From: Geotrypetes seraphini
Taxonomy: Eukaryota > Chordata > Amphibia > Gymnophiona > Dermophiidae
Direction of reading: 5' to 3'
NCBI RefSeq assembly: GCF_902459505.1
Contig: NC_047096.1
Location: 15,838,501-15,902,500 of the forward strand
Length of the DNA stretch: 64,000 nt
Shown here: positions 43,515 through 53,900 of the stretch, in pieces
Layout: each line of letters opens with the position of its first letter
How positions within the stretch are numbered: position 1 is the stretch's first letter
Program-made: the position numbers and the translations under genes
Notes under the pieces: model-generated
Database searches by the model: none
What the model saw: the letters and a program-made list of their open reading frames with translations, nothing else
What the model was told of the DNA's origin: nothing

Positions 43515-43825
43515 ATAATATTTCGGACAAACACGCTCTTAATGTCTGCCGACTTTGTTTCATTTTTATTGGGATATGGATTCTGATAGAGTGGTCCCGC
43601 ATACATTTCTTCCAGTGCCTCTCAGTCCTGATCTGTGGAAGACCCCCAGCTACGAGTCGCAATAAAACTCCGCACACAGCTCTGCCAATGCATCTCAGCC
43701 GTTCCCTGCACCTCTCTCTGATATTTTGCAGATTTCCCAGCCCCTGGCAGCCTAAGGAGCAACAATCAGGTCTCTCGCGAAAGGTATCCAAGCGTTTTTT
43801 TTTTTTTAATTTCTCATTTTCTGAA

Positions 43826-44377
43826 TCCTCTATAAAAAAAAAAAAACCCTAAACGTGCATGCGCACTTAGGGTTTTGTGATCTCTGGCACCTTTCTGTGT
43901 CCATCCGTCCCGAATTTGATTTCTGGTGCGTGGGGCGATTTCAGCGGCAGTTTGACTCCTGCGCTGCCAGGACGCCTCTTCTCACCTCCAACCCACCTCC
44001 ACCAACCAGCAAACACAGCAGCCACAGGGTATTTGCTAGGCCGGCCCACTTCAATAATGCGAGGTGGGCCGGCCTAGAAAAAGCCCCAAGGCTGCCCGGG
44101 TTAGCGGATGCTGAACAGGGAGAGCAGGGAAAGGAGAAGGCCTACTGCTGGACAGAGGGAGCAGAGAAGAGGTGATGCTGGACGGGGGGGGGGGGGAAGA
44201 AAGGGAGAAGGGCTACTGCTGGACAGGGGGAGCAGGCAAGGGGTGGTAGTGGACAGCCGAGGAAAGAGAGACAGAAAGAAAGAAAGACAGACAGCGGCCA
44301 AGGAGAGAGAGAGAGAGAGAAAGAAAGACACACACATCTATTCTAGCACCTGTTAAGGTAACGGGCTTAAAGACTAG
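43826..44377 (+). mobile_element. short non-autonomous Helitron
   Basis: Begins TCCTCTATAAAA after an A. It ends with hairpin CCTGTTA-AGG-TAACGGG (44349-44365) and 12 nt later CTAG, followed by T. TC...CTRR ends, a 3' hairpin and an A/T target without duplication are Helitron hallmarks. The 3' end matches the one at 47488-47522. The interior is purine-rich and non-coding. Confidence 0.65.
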
Positions 44378-44996
44378 TGTTTTTATATCTGATGTAGGAT
44401 TGTGATCCACCTACTCCACAAGCAGGAGCAGAAATTGGTGAGTTGATTTGATGATCTTTTCCCCATCCAAATTGTTATTTACATCTGACAAAAACTCGTG
44501 GAGTGCAAAGACTCTGAAAGCTTCTCCTCCTTAGCCTCATGGTCCATTTAGAATTGAAGCAATCTGGGATGCTGCTGTGCTGCTTGTCATCCTCCCATTT
44601 CTAATCCTACCTGCTGATTTCATTTTCATTTGAGTAGGTGAATTGAAATTTCTCTGTAAGGCAAATGATGAATCATTGCAAAAACTAGACTATAAAGAAA
44701 GATAGAGGGTGATTCATTCTGGACGAAAGCTGAGAACCCAGACCTATAAAGAAGAGTAACACCAAGGAAGATATTAGATTAGCAGATTTAAACACCAAGA
44801 AACAAATCTGAATGCATACGATTCCTTATCCACCACCCAAATTTACTACACCCCACCCCAGTATTTTCTGAAATAAAAAAAATGGACAGTACATATATTC
44901 TCTAGTGGTGACAGCCGGAAAAGTTTTGTGTAGTTTCATTTCCTGTTTTATATTCAGGACAATTTTCATTTTATTCGGGTTTTCTTGCTCATCCTC
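44378..44996. other. no supported feature
   Basis: Non-coding; no repeat recognised. Confidence 0.3.
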
Positions 44997-45082
44997 CCCC
45001 CTCCCCTTTTATGAAGCCGCGTTAGGGTTTTGTATCGCCGTGGCGGTAAAAAAAATCCTAACGTGCCTTCATAAAAGGGGGT
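44997..45082. mobile_element. palindromic MITE, short
   Basis: CCCCTTTTATGAAGCCGCG and CGTGCCTTCATAAAAGGGG around a short centre. Confidence 0.65.
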
Positions 45083-45375
45083 TTTGTCATTAGAGGAGCA
45101 ATGTTGTTAAAACACTAAATCTTCCACCACAAGACACCTGACTACGTTTCTGTCAAACATAGACAGTACACCCCCAGCCGTTCCCTCCGCTCTGAAGTGA
45201 AGAATCAACTCAGCATCCGCCCAGGGAGATCTCTCCAAATGGAAACGGCACGCAAGTGCTCCTACAGCCACTTTATCCCTCGTCTATGGAACCAACTGCC
45301 CGCACAAACCCAAAAACTAGACTCACGGAGGGCTTTCCGAAAGGCAGTAAAGAATCTCCTTGTTGGTCAATGATG
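45083..45375 (+). mobile_element. L2-type LINE C-terminal relic
   Basis: A frame near 45215-45365 reads RQGDLSKWKRHASAPTATLS-like, then SRLWNQLPAQTQKLDSRRAF, RKAVKNLL: the conserved L2-clade ORF2 end. Confidence 0.5.
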
Positions 45376-46326
45376 ACTTCAATAAATGGACTTCTCTCCG
45401 TAAAATGACTCCATCAATTAGACTCTGGCCCTTTTTGCCTCCTTCTATGTACTTCTTGAATATATCTGTCATGTCTGTGGAGTTATTTTGTGACTGCCTT
45501 CTTGTAACCCTCTGGCAATGCGTTCCAGAGAGCTTAACTATTCTTTCCTCCTCCAACTCTTACAATCCTGCCTCTGCCCCGTCATTTCTTCAGTGATATG
45601 TCTGAAACTAAGTCTTGTCACTTTCCTTCACCTCCTAAGATGAACATCTGTCTTGTTAGAGTTATAAAAAAAATGAGGTTCAATGTATGAAAATTTATGT
45701 TTTGAAAAAGGAAGCGCACCAGGTCATGACTATACTAAAAGATGTTGGCTTTTTAATCCACCTCCTCAGACTGTAAAAATATAGAAAGACAATTAAGACT
45801 TAAACCTAAATAAAGGACTCCAGAGAGCAAGAAATGAATCTTCACAGAAGCGCACTGTCCCTTTAACAAAATGATATTGAAAGGTAAAGTTAACTTTTAT
45901 AGGGCTGCTTATGATCAAGGCATTGTTTACCAAGTTAGACTCAGTTCTTTTGCATTGTAATTATTTTCTGCTGGGCTAAAGTACACAGAACAAAGATAAA
46001 AGTTAAAAATTACACACTCTACCCCCTGGGCAGCCTGCAGTATGCTCTGGCACATTGTGGTCGGACGTAACCAGATTATTAAGGTATTGAACATTGTAAT
46101 GATCTAATGCACACTGCAGTCAAGCTTATTCCAACCCGCCTGCTGAAGCTGGCATATAAAAAAATAACTTAATATGTCCCATTAACTAGACGTCCCCAGA
46201 ATTCTTTTTGAAAAAGAAAAACTAAAGGTTTTCAACATGCAGCAAATGATCTGGCTCTCTGTCCGTCTGCCCACAAGCAAGCTAACTTTTGTTAACAAGG
46301 ACCGCTGAATTGGATCACTCCATGTC
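45376..46326. other. no supported gene
   Basis: A-rich non-coding sequence. GGAAGCGCACCAGG near 45710 and AGAAGCGCACTG near 45850 may mark ends of an unknown repeat. Confidence 0.3.
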
Positions 46327-46334
46327 TTCTAGAC

Positions 46335-46938
46335 CAGTGGTTCCCAACCCTGTCCTGGAGGACCACCAGGCCAATCGGGTTTTCGGGATAACCCTAATGA
46401 ATATGCATGGAGCAGATTTGCATGCCTGTCACTTCCATTATATGCAAATCTCTCTCATGCATATTCATTAGGGCTAGCCTGAAAACCCGAATGGCCTGGT
46501 GGTCCTCCAGGACAGGGTTGGGAACCACTGTTCTAGACCACTGGTTCCCAACCCTGTTCTGGAGGACCACCAGGCCAATCGGGTTTTCGGGATAACCCTA
46601 ATGAATATGCATGGAGCAGATTTGCATGCCTGTCATTTCCATTATATGCAAATCTCTCTCATGCATATTCATTAGGGCTAGCCTGAAAACCCGAATGGCC
46701 TGGTGGTCCTCCAGGACAGGGTTGGGAACCACTGTTCTAGACCACTGGTTCCCAACCCTGTCCTGGAGGACCACCAGGCCAATCGGGTTTTCGGGCTAGC
46801 CCTAATGAATATGCATGAAGCAAATTTGCATGCCTTTCACTTCCATTATGTGCAAATCTCTCTCATGCATATTCATTAGGACTAGCCTGAAAACCCGATT
46901 GGCCTGGTGGTCCTCCAGAACAGGGTTGGGAACCACTG
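46335..46938. mobile_element. tandem trimer of a 196-bp palindromic hAT-like MITE
   Basis: Copies 46335-46530, 46539-46734 and 46743-46938. Each is separated and flanked by the same 8-bp target sequence TTCTAGAC (last copy TTCAAGAC). Period 204 bp. Confidence 0.9.
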
Positions 46939-47070
46939 TTCAAGACCATGTTTTGTCATGCTATGTTAGCCATGTATGCCGTACTATGCTCATCATGCTA
47001 TATTTTGCTGTATTAAACTCGCCATGCTTTATCTCATCATACCATGTTATGTCATATTATGCTTTACCAT

Positions 47071-47522
47071 TAGCAGTCACATTAGCCTTCGCCATGACAA
47101 TCAATAAATCTCAGGGGCTAACTTTAGAAAAAGTGGGCATATACTTACAAGAACCAGTATTCAGCCATGGCCATTTATATGTAGCTTTTTCTAGAGTTAG
47201 AAGGTTTTCAGACATTCTGATGACAGTTGTAGATGGCCCTGACCAAGGAAAAAAACAAAAGGAATTGACCCCAGGAAAACTATTACCTAACTCAAACAGA
47301 ATCTTCACAAGAAATATTGTTTATAAGGACATTTTATAGATATACAACATAAAAGACCCTTAAAATTATCTTACTATTAACAATAAACCATACAATATTA
47401 ACAGTAAATCAATCGTAAAATGGATATTAAACTACTCACGGTAACTTTTAACTAAAATTTTATCAATGTTAAGTCTGCACATCTATTCTAGCACCCGTTA
47501 ATCTAACGGGCTTAAACACTAG
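47071..47522 (+). mobile_element. Helitron 3' end with helicase fragment
   Basis: A frame to 47338 reads VTLAFAMTINKSQGLTLEKV, PVFSHGHLYVAFSRVRRFSD and NSNRIFTRNIVYKDIL: the last motifs of the Pif1-like helicase of Helitrons. The 3' end has hairpin CCCGTTA-ATC-TAACGGG (47494-47510), then CTTAAACACTAG. A 26-bp direct repeat brackets the segment. Confidence 0.85.
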
Positions 47523-47587
47523 TGTTATGTCATATTATGCTTTATCATCTCTGTCAGACAATGTTTACCGTGCGATCTTATGCCATA

Positions 47588-48167
47588 CTATAGAAACATA
47601 GAAACATAGAAACATAGAAAGATGACGGCAGAAAAGGGCCACAGCCATCAAGTCTGCCCACCCTACTGACCCACCCCATTAAGTCTGAATGCTGATGACC
47701 TAGTTCCTTAATTCTCGTAGGGATCCCACGTGGATGTCCCATTTATTCTTAAAGTCGAGCACGTTGGTGGCCTCGACCACCTGCACTGGAAGTCTGTTCC
47801 AGTGATCTACCACCCTTTCTGTGAAAAAATACTTCCTGGTGTCACCATTAAATTTCCCTCCTCTGAGTTTGAGCGGGTGCCCCCTTGTGACCGAGGGTCC
47901 CTTGGGAAAGAATAAGTCGTTTTCCACTTCGACACGACCTGTGATGTACTTAAACGTCTCAATCATGTCACCCCTTTCCCTACGCTCCTCTAGAGTGTAG
48001 AGCTGTAACTTGCCCAGTCTTTCTTCGTATGAGAGACCCTTGAGTCCGGAGACCATCCTAGTGGCCATCCGCTGGACCGACTCAGCCCGAAGCACATCTT
48101 TACAGTAATGTGGCCTCCAGAATTGCACACAGTATTCCAGGTGAGGTCTCACCATGGTTCTGTAAAG
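47588..48167 (-). mobile_element. CR1-like LINE 3' end
   Basis: The left end is the complement of the (TTTCTATG)n CR1 terminus. The minus-strand tail reads SVQRMATRMVSGLKGLSYEE, EERRERGDMIETFKYITG and [20 protein letters not shown]. It is joined at its 5' end to a SINE head. Confidence 0.9.
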
Positions 48168-48745
48168 TGGCGCAGGAGTTAAAGCTACAGCCTCAGCAAC
48201 CTGAGGTTGAGGATTCAAACCCACGCTGCTCCTTGTGACCCTGGGCAAGTCACTTGGTCCCCATTTGCCCCAGGTACATTAGATAGATTGTGATCCCACT
48301 GGGACAGACAGGGAAAAGTGCTTGAGTACCTGAATAAATTCATATAAACCATTCTGAGCTCCCTGGGAGAGCAGAATAGAAAATTGAATACATAAACAGT
48401 GTGAAGAGTTTCAGTCTCTTATAACCAGAGCTGGCATTGTGATGTCATAATGCCTAAGAGCCAACCGCATCAGTGATGTCACAATTGCTTGATTGTCCCA
48501 TACTACACTGATTTCTAGAGTGGCGGACTGGTTACAGCTGCAGCCTCAACACCCTGAGGTTGAGGATTCGACTCCACGCTGCTCCTTGTGATCCTGGGCA
48601 AGTCACTTGGTCCCCATTAGACAGATTGTGAGCCCACTGGGACAGACAGGGAAAAATGCTTGAGTACCTGAATAAATTCATGTAAACCGTTCTGAGCTCC
48701 CCTGGGAGAACAGTATAGAAAATTGAATAAATAAATAGAAAGCAG
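48168..48745 (+). repeat. two SINE copies separated by a palindromic module
   Basis: SINE copies at about 48168-48390 and 48516-48745, module 48410-48505. Same composite as 20675-21690 but in the opposite orientation. Heads carry TGGCGCAGGAG and TGGCGGACTGG in place of box A. Confidence 0.8.
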
Positions 48746-48759
48746 CAGAGCGTACAAAG

Positions 48760-49265
48760 GCGGAAATGCACAGAACTCTGGCACCGTTCTCTTCAGTGCT
48801 GGGGGGGAAAAAACCCTGATTTTTTTTAGAGACCAATGCTCAACACTAACAACATGCAAATGACATGCTCACAGTTAGTGTTGAACATTAGTTGGCAAAG
48901 GGCTTGGTGCTTCCTGGTGCATGCCCATAAGAAGTGTGCGGTAGGTAGGTGCAGCTAGAAGTAGGAAGCAATGGGGTAAGTATATGGAGGAGAGAAAAAG
49001 CTGCTGCTGCTGCCTCCAGAGGAAGAAGAAGGCAAGTGCAGCTGTAAAAATCACCCTGCCCTAACAACTAAAACCTACCCATAGCTCCAAAGGTAGGTTT
49101 TAGTTATTAGGGCAGGGAGTTTCCGTGTTCTGTTGTTCTGAACATTGCACAGAACTGCTAACGAGCTCATTAGCGTAAGACCTGTGGTCACTGCTTCCAT
49201 GCGTGATAAAGCGGCAGCCGAAAGCCTCTGTGCATTAGCAGCAAAAAAACATTTCATTTAGACTG
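48760..49265. mobile_element. fold-back DNA element with 26-bp-arm hairpin
   Basis: Hairpin arms 49054-49079 and 49092-49117 match at 25 of 26. A second inverted pair is ATGCTCAACACTAAC / GTTAGTGTTGAACAT at 48837-48896. Family not recognised. Confidence 0.55.
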
Positions 49266-49269
49266 GCCA

Positions 49270-49430
49270 AAACCTGTCCCATCCCTAACAAGTGTTCGAG
49301 ACTTCGGCAGATGAGGACAGAGCTCGCAGGGATGGGGAAGGCACAGGGACAGAACTCGTGGGGACAGGATGATGATGTAGATAGATCCTGCGGGGACGGG
49401 GGACAAATTTGTCCCTGTGTCATTCCCTAC
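49270..49430. mobile_element. end fragment of the TAGAGAATGACA element
   Basis: Right end with GGGGACAAATTTGTCCCTG, TGTCATTCCCTA, and GAGGACAGAGCTCGCAGGG internally. Confidence 0.5.
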
Positions 49431-49479
49431 TCCTCACTGAGTTTTGCCGGCACCCAAATTTGGCCAATGCTTATTGAAT

Positions 49480-50260
49480 CCAAATCTATATTTTTTAAAT
49501 CTGAGTTTGTCCGCCAAGCCCCTTCCCTTACCATGTTTAAAAGCAGACTGAAAACCTACCTTTTTGATATAGCCTTCCATCTGAACAGATTGCGGCTATA
49601 CTCTCTCAAAGAACGTAGGGAGAGGGGAGACATGATTGAAACATTTAAGTATATCACTGGTCGTATCAAGGTGGAAGATGATATTTTCTTTCTTAAAGGA
49701 CCCTCAGCCACAAGAGGGCATCTGCTGAAACTCAGGGGCGGGAAATTTCATGGCAACACCAGAAAGTATTTCTTCACAGAGAGAGTGGTTGACCATTAGA
49801 ACAAGCTCCCAGAGCAGGTGATCATGGCCAACAAGATGGTTGACCATTGGAACAAGCTCCCAGAGCAGGTGATCATGGCCAACAGCGTGCCTGATTTCAA
49901 GAATAAGTGGGATGCCCATGTCGGATCTCTACGAGGGTAGTGTAAAGGTATTGCCATCTGAGTGCGATCTCTAGGAGGGTAGTTAGGGAGGGTTAATGGA
50001 GTGGGCAGACTTGATGGGCTATAGTCCTATTCTGCCGTCATTTTCTATGTTTCTATGTTTCTATCCATAACCCTACTCCCCGCCCCACTGCCCACCAACC
50101 CAGCTGGCAGATTAACCGTTACTCTTAACTGTATCCATGACATCCTGTTTATCTTGTTTGTTTAGATCGTAAGCTCTTTCGAGCAGGGACTGTCTTCTTC
50201 TTTGTGACTCTGTACAGCGCTGCATAGGCCCGGTAGCGCTATAGAAATAATTCATAGTAA
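49480..50260 (+). mobile_element. L2-type LINE 3' end, split by CR1
   Basis: A frame with MFKSRLKTYLFDIAF at 49535-49580. After the CR1 insertion the L2 3' UTR resumes with AGATCGTAAGCTCTTTCGAG and GCGCTATAGAAATAATTCAT. Confidence 0.75.
49578..50072 (+). mobile_element. CR1-like LINE 3' end
   Basis: Starts LNRLRLYSLKERRERGDMIE, with TRGHLLKLRGGKFHGNTRKY and the 3' terminus (TTTCTATG)n. It has an internal tandem duplication of about 57 bp (49788-49885) around ACAAGCTCCCAGAGCAGGTG. Confidence 0.85.
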
Positions 50261-50461
50261 ATGTTTTCAATGGCACACAGATCAAGAGAAAATAAGAGTT
50301 CACTCATGCTTTTCTTCTGCTTCACATGGGACGAGTTCTGTGTTGGACCCCCGGCAATGTTATACCAAGGGGCAGTTTGCAAATGTGGAAGGGCGCAAAA
50401 TTTGCTTTTCGCCCACCGTTTCCTCTTATTGGTTGTGACAGTGATATAACAAATATTACAA

Positions 50462-50482
50462 ATATATATATATATATATTTT
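50462..50482. repeat. (TA)n microsatellite
   Basis: About ten TA units. Confidence 0.9.
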
Positions 50483-50635
50483 AATGATAACATACAGTAT
50501 CTGTAATATCAATGCAGCCCCATCTGCTCAACAAAATGAGGATGATTAACCATGAATGTCATGGCAGGTTGTTTGAAAAAGCCAGGATAGGGCTGGCCCT
50601 GGAAGGATGGGCAACACTCCATAACAAATATCAGT

Positions 50636-51972
50636 TATGCTTTCCATTTTATAAATGTGACATAATGAATTCCACCAGAAGGTATAATTTAATCTACTGC
50701 AGTTTTTTCAATTACTTGTGATATTTTGAATGGCGACCCCTGTCATAATCAATAAAAGTTTATTGTTGTTTGATGAAATCTGACTTTTTGTTCTCATTGA
50801 TGTACCGAATAGAATCGTATCATATGATAAAGCTACATGATTCTCTAATAAACAATTAATTTGGGACCAAATTGATGTCCAAAAGGCCATGATAAAGGGA
50901 CAATAGAATAATAAATGATCTAGAGTCCCTGCTTCAAGTTTACAATGCCAGCATCTATTAGACTTAGAGCTGTCTAACTTTTGTAATCGAACTGGGGTCC
51001 AAAAAGAAAGGTATTATAATAAATTTAAAAAGATCTGGGGGCCATTGACGACTTAACTGTAATGAGTAGACACCATTTTCTATTGAAAGTATATTTGCAA
51101 ATGGGGGGAGGAGGGTGAATTAAAGTTTTACTATAGGTTTAATCAATAGTAAAGAATATTTATATTTGTATATTTTTGATTGAATGCTAAAGGAAAGGGT
51201 GGGTGGGAAGGGAATAAATTTATTTATTTGATGTTATACTAGAAAGAAATTCAAGTGAAACATAGAAACATAGAAATAGACGGCAGATAAGGGCCACGGC
51301 CCATCCAGTCTGCCCACCCTACTGACCCTCCCCTACCTTTGCCTAGTGAATAGAACCCAAGTGTCGATCCCATTTGGCCTTAAAATCAGGCACGCTGCTG
51401 GCCTCAATCACCTGCAGTGGAAGACTATTCCAACGATCAACCACCCTTTCAGTGAAAAAGAATTTCCTGGTGTCACCTCGTAGTTTCCCGCCTCTGATTT
51501 TCCACAGATGCCCTCTTGTTGCCGTGGGTCCCTTGAAAAAGAAGATATCTTCTTCCGCTTCGATGCAGCCCGTGAGATACTTGAACGTCTCGATCATGTC
51601 CCCCCTCTCTCTGCGCTCCTCGAGCGAGTATAGCTGCAGTTTGTCTAACCTTTCTTCGTACGGGAGATCTTTGAGTCCCAAGACCATCCGGGTAGCCATT
51701 CTCTGAACCGACTCCAATCTCAGCACATCTTTGCGATCATGTGGCCTCCAGAATTGCACACAGTATTCCAGGTGGGGCCTCACCATGGATCTATACAATG
51801 GCATAATGACTTCCGGCTTACGGCTGACGAAACCCCTGCGTATGCAACCTAGGATCTGTCTTGCCTTGGATGAGGCCTGCTCTACCTGATGTATTTAATT
51901 TTAAATGTTTTATTATTTGTACTCTTGTTGTAAGATTAAAAAATGAATAAAGAATTTTTTAAAAAACCCAAA
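50636..51972. mobile_element. L1-like LINE with 5' inversion and a nested CR1
   Basis: 50636 to about 51018 is inverted ORF2 end (minus: [20 protein letters not shown]). About 51019-51972 is sense 3' UTR and tail (ATGAATAAAGAATTTTTT). The 13-bp duplication AACAAATATCAGT lies at 50623-50635 and 51973-51985. Compare the uninverted copy at 34016-34787. Confidence 0.9.
51258..51893 (-). mobile_element. CR1-like LINE 3' end nested in L1
   Basis: 153-residue frame (51343-51804, minus): [40 protein letters not shown] and ATRGHLWKIRGGKLRGDTRK. The left end carries the complement of (TTTCTATG)n. Confidence 0.92.
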
Positions 51973-52346
51973 AACAAATATCAGTAAAAGCACCAGTTGC
52001 CAGGCAGTGTAGTTTTCTGAGCCCTTTCTGAAGTAAAACTGTGTTTTACCTCTGCAGAAGTTATGTTTTTTAGAAAATCGCCCGACCTAAACACAGTAGA
52101 GCATGTGTCACTAGCACAGTCACATGACTTTACTGTACTGAGATGTAGCAGCCATAACACCCTGACCTCACCCTATCAATCTTGCCTGGGCCACAGCCCT
52201 TCTTTTCTCCACCTCTCCACTGCAATTACAGGGTGAGGCACCAGCTCAGGCAAGTGATAACAATTAACAACACAGAATCTGAGATCTTAGTGGTGACATC
52301 TTGTCCACAACTTTATTATATAAAAACTTGTAATCAACAATTCTAA

Positions 52347-52872
52347 GAACTGGTCGCCGTACATGAAGAAGGACACGGTACTACTCGAAAGGGTCCAGAG
52401 AAGAGCGACTAAGATGGTTAAGGGGTTGGAGGAGCTGCCGTACAGCGAAAAATTAGAGAAACTGGGCCTCTTCTCCCTCGAGCAGAGGAGATTGAGAGGG
52501 GACATGATCAAAACATTCAAGGTACTGAAGGGGATAGACTTAGTAGATAAGGACAGGTTGTTCACCCTCTCCAAAGTAGGGAGAACGAGAGGGCACTCTC
52601 TAAAGTTGAAAGGGGATAGATTCCGTACGAACATAAGGAAGTTCTTCATCCAGAGAGTGGTAGAAAACTGGAATGCTCTCCCGGAGGCTATCATAGGGGA
52701 AAACACCCTCCAGGGATTCAAGACAAAGTTAGACAAGTTCCTACTGAACAAGAACGTACGCTGGTAAGGCTAGTCTCAGTCTTTGACCAAAAGGACCGCC
52801 GAGTGAGCGGACTGCTGGGCGCAATGGACCACTGGTCTGACCCAGCAGCGGCATCTCTTATGTTCTTAACTA
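52347..52872 (+). mobile_element. CR1-like LINE 3' end
   Basis: 134-residue frame (52363-52767): [38 protein letters not shown] and RTRGHSLKLKGDRFRTNIRK. It then has the 3' UTR ending GGTCTGACCCAGCAGCGGC, TTATGTTCTTA. Confidence 0.92.
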
Positions 52873-52947
52873 TAGGTGAGAATACCTGAGCCTCTACATC
52901 TAGAGCTGCCTAGCTTTGTAGATACTGTGGGATACAAGAATTTTTAA

Positions 52948-53234
52948 CAGTGGCATACCAAGGGTAGAGTGGTGGGCGCAGTCCATCCTGGGTGCAGGCA
53001 ATAAAGAGCGCATTGAGCAGTCATGGAGCCACAGTCTACATGCGTGTGACTGTTAGCTCTGCCAGTCCCCTGCCCCTTCTGACGTCAACTTTCTTTGCTG
53101 GGACAGGGGACCAGCAAAGCCAGCTTTGCACATGTAGACTGTGGTTCTGCAATTACTCGACACACACCCTCACTGCCTGGAGGAGGGGAGTGGGTGCCCC
53201 ACTCTGGGTGACAGCCAAGGTATGTGCATCACTG
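52948..53234. mobile_element. hAT-like element (CAGTGGCATACC family)
   Basis: 287 bp, CAGTGGCATACCAAGG...CAAGGTATGTGCATCACTG. Flanked by ATTTTTAA / TTTTTTAA. An internal inverted pair surrounds CAGTCTACATG / CATGTAGACTG. Confidence 0.7.
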
Positions 53235-53374
53235 TTTTTTAAATAAATAAAAACCTAAGAGAAAGGTGGGGGACAGAAAGAGAGGAATCTGAGGGTGGAG
53301 GGTCCTATTAGGGAAAAAGGAGATGAGAGGAGTCCTGAGGAAGTAGAGAGGATGAAGAAGAACCCAGAGAACAG

Positions 53375-53900
53375 AGGCACTAGAAAAGGTTCAAATAAGA
53401 GCCACCAAGATGATAAATGGGCTGGAACTCCTCTCGTATGAGGAAAGGCTAAAAAGGTTAGGGCTCTTCAGCTTGGAAAAAAGACATGATTGAAGTCTAC
53501 AAAATCCTGAGTGGAATAGAATGGGTACAAATGGACCGATTTTTCACTCCGTCAAAAATGACAAAGACTAGGGGACACTCGATGAAGTTACAGGGAAATA
53601 CTTTTAAAACCGATAGGAGGAAATATTTTTTCACTCAGAGAATAGTTAAGCTAGAAGTTGTGGTAAGAATGGATAGTGTAGCTGGTTTTAAGAAAGGTTT
53701 GGACAAGTTCCTGGAGGAAAAGTCCATAGTCTGTTATTGAGAAAGACATGGGGGAAGCCACTGCTTGCCCTGGAATGGAATGTTGCTATTCTTTGGGTTT
53801 TGGCCAGGTACTAGTGATCTGGATTGGCCATTGTGAGAACGGGCTACTGGGCTTGATGCACCTTTGGTCTGACCCAGTAAGACTTTTTTATGTTCTTAAA
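53375..53900 (+). mobile_element. CR1-like LINE 3' end
   Basis: [20 protein letters not shown]-like start, [20 protein letters not shown] and [20 protein letters not shown]. The 3' end is GGTCTGACCCAGTAAGAC, TTATGTTCTTA. Confidence 0.85.

Larger units (their letters stand above)
42848..43530 (+). other. TNNI1: probable 3' UTR exon of TNNI1
   Basis: A long CT-rich tract ending ccttttcag precedes 42848, and polyadenylation signals follow. The spliced stop codon would lie only 4 nt before this last junction, too close to trigger nonsense-mediated decay. The region has no coding frame of note. Confidence 0.6.

Noticed and set aside
44100-44340. overlapping frames on both strands rich in Ser/Leu or Arg/Glu
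   Set aside because: Products of a GA/CT-rich low-complexity stretch inside the short Helitron.
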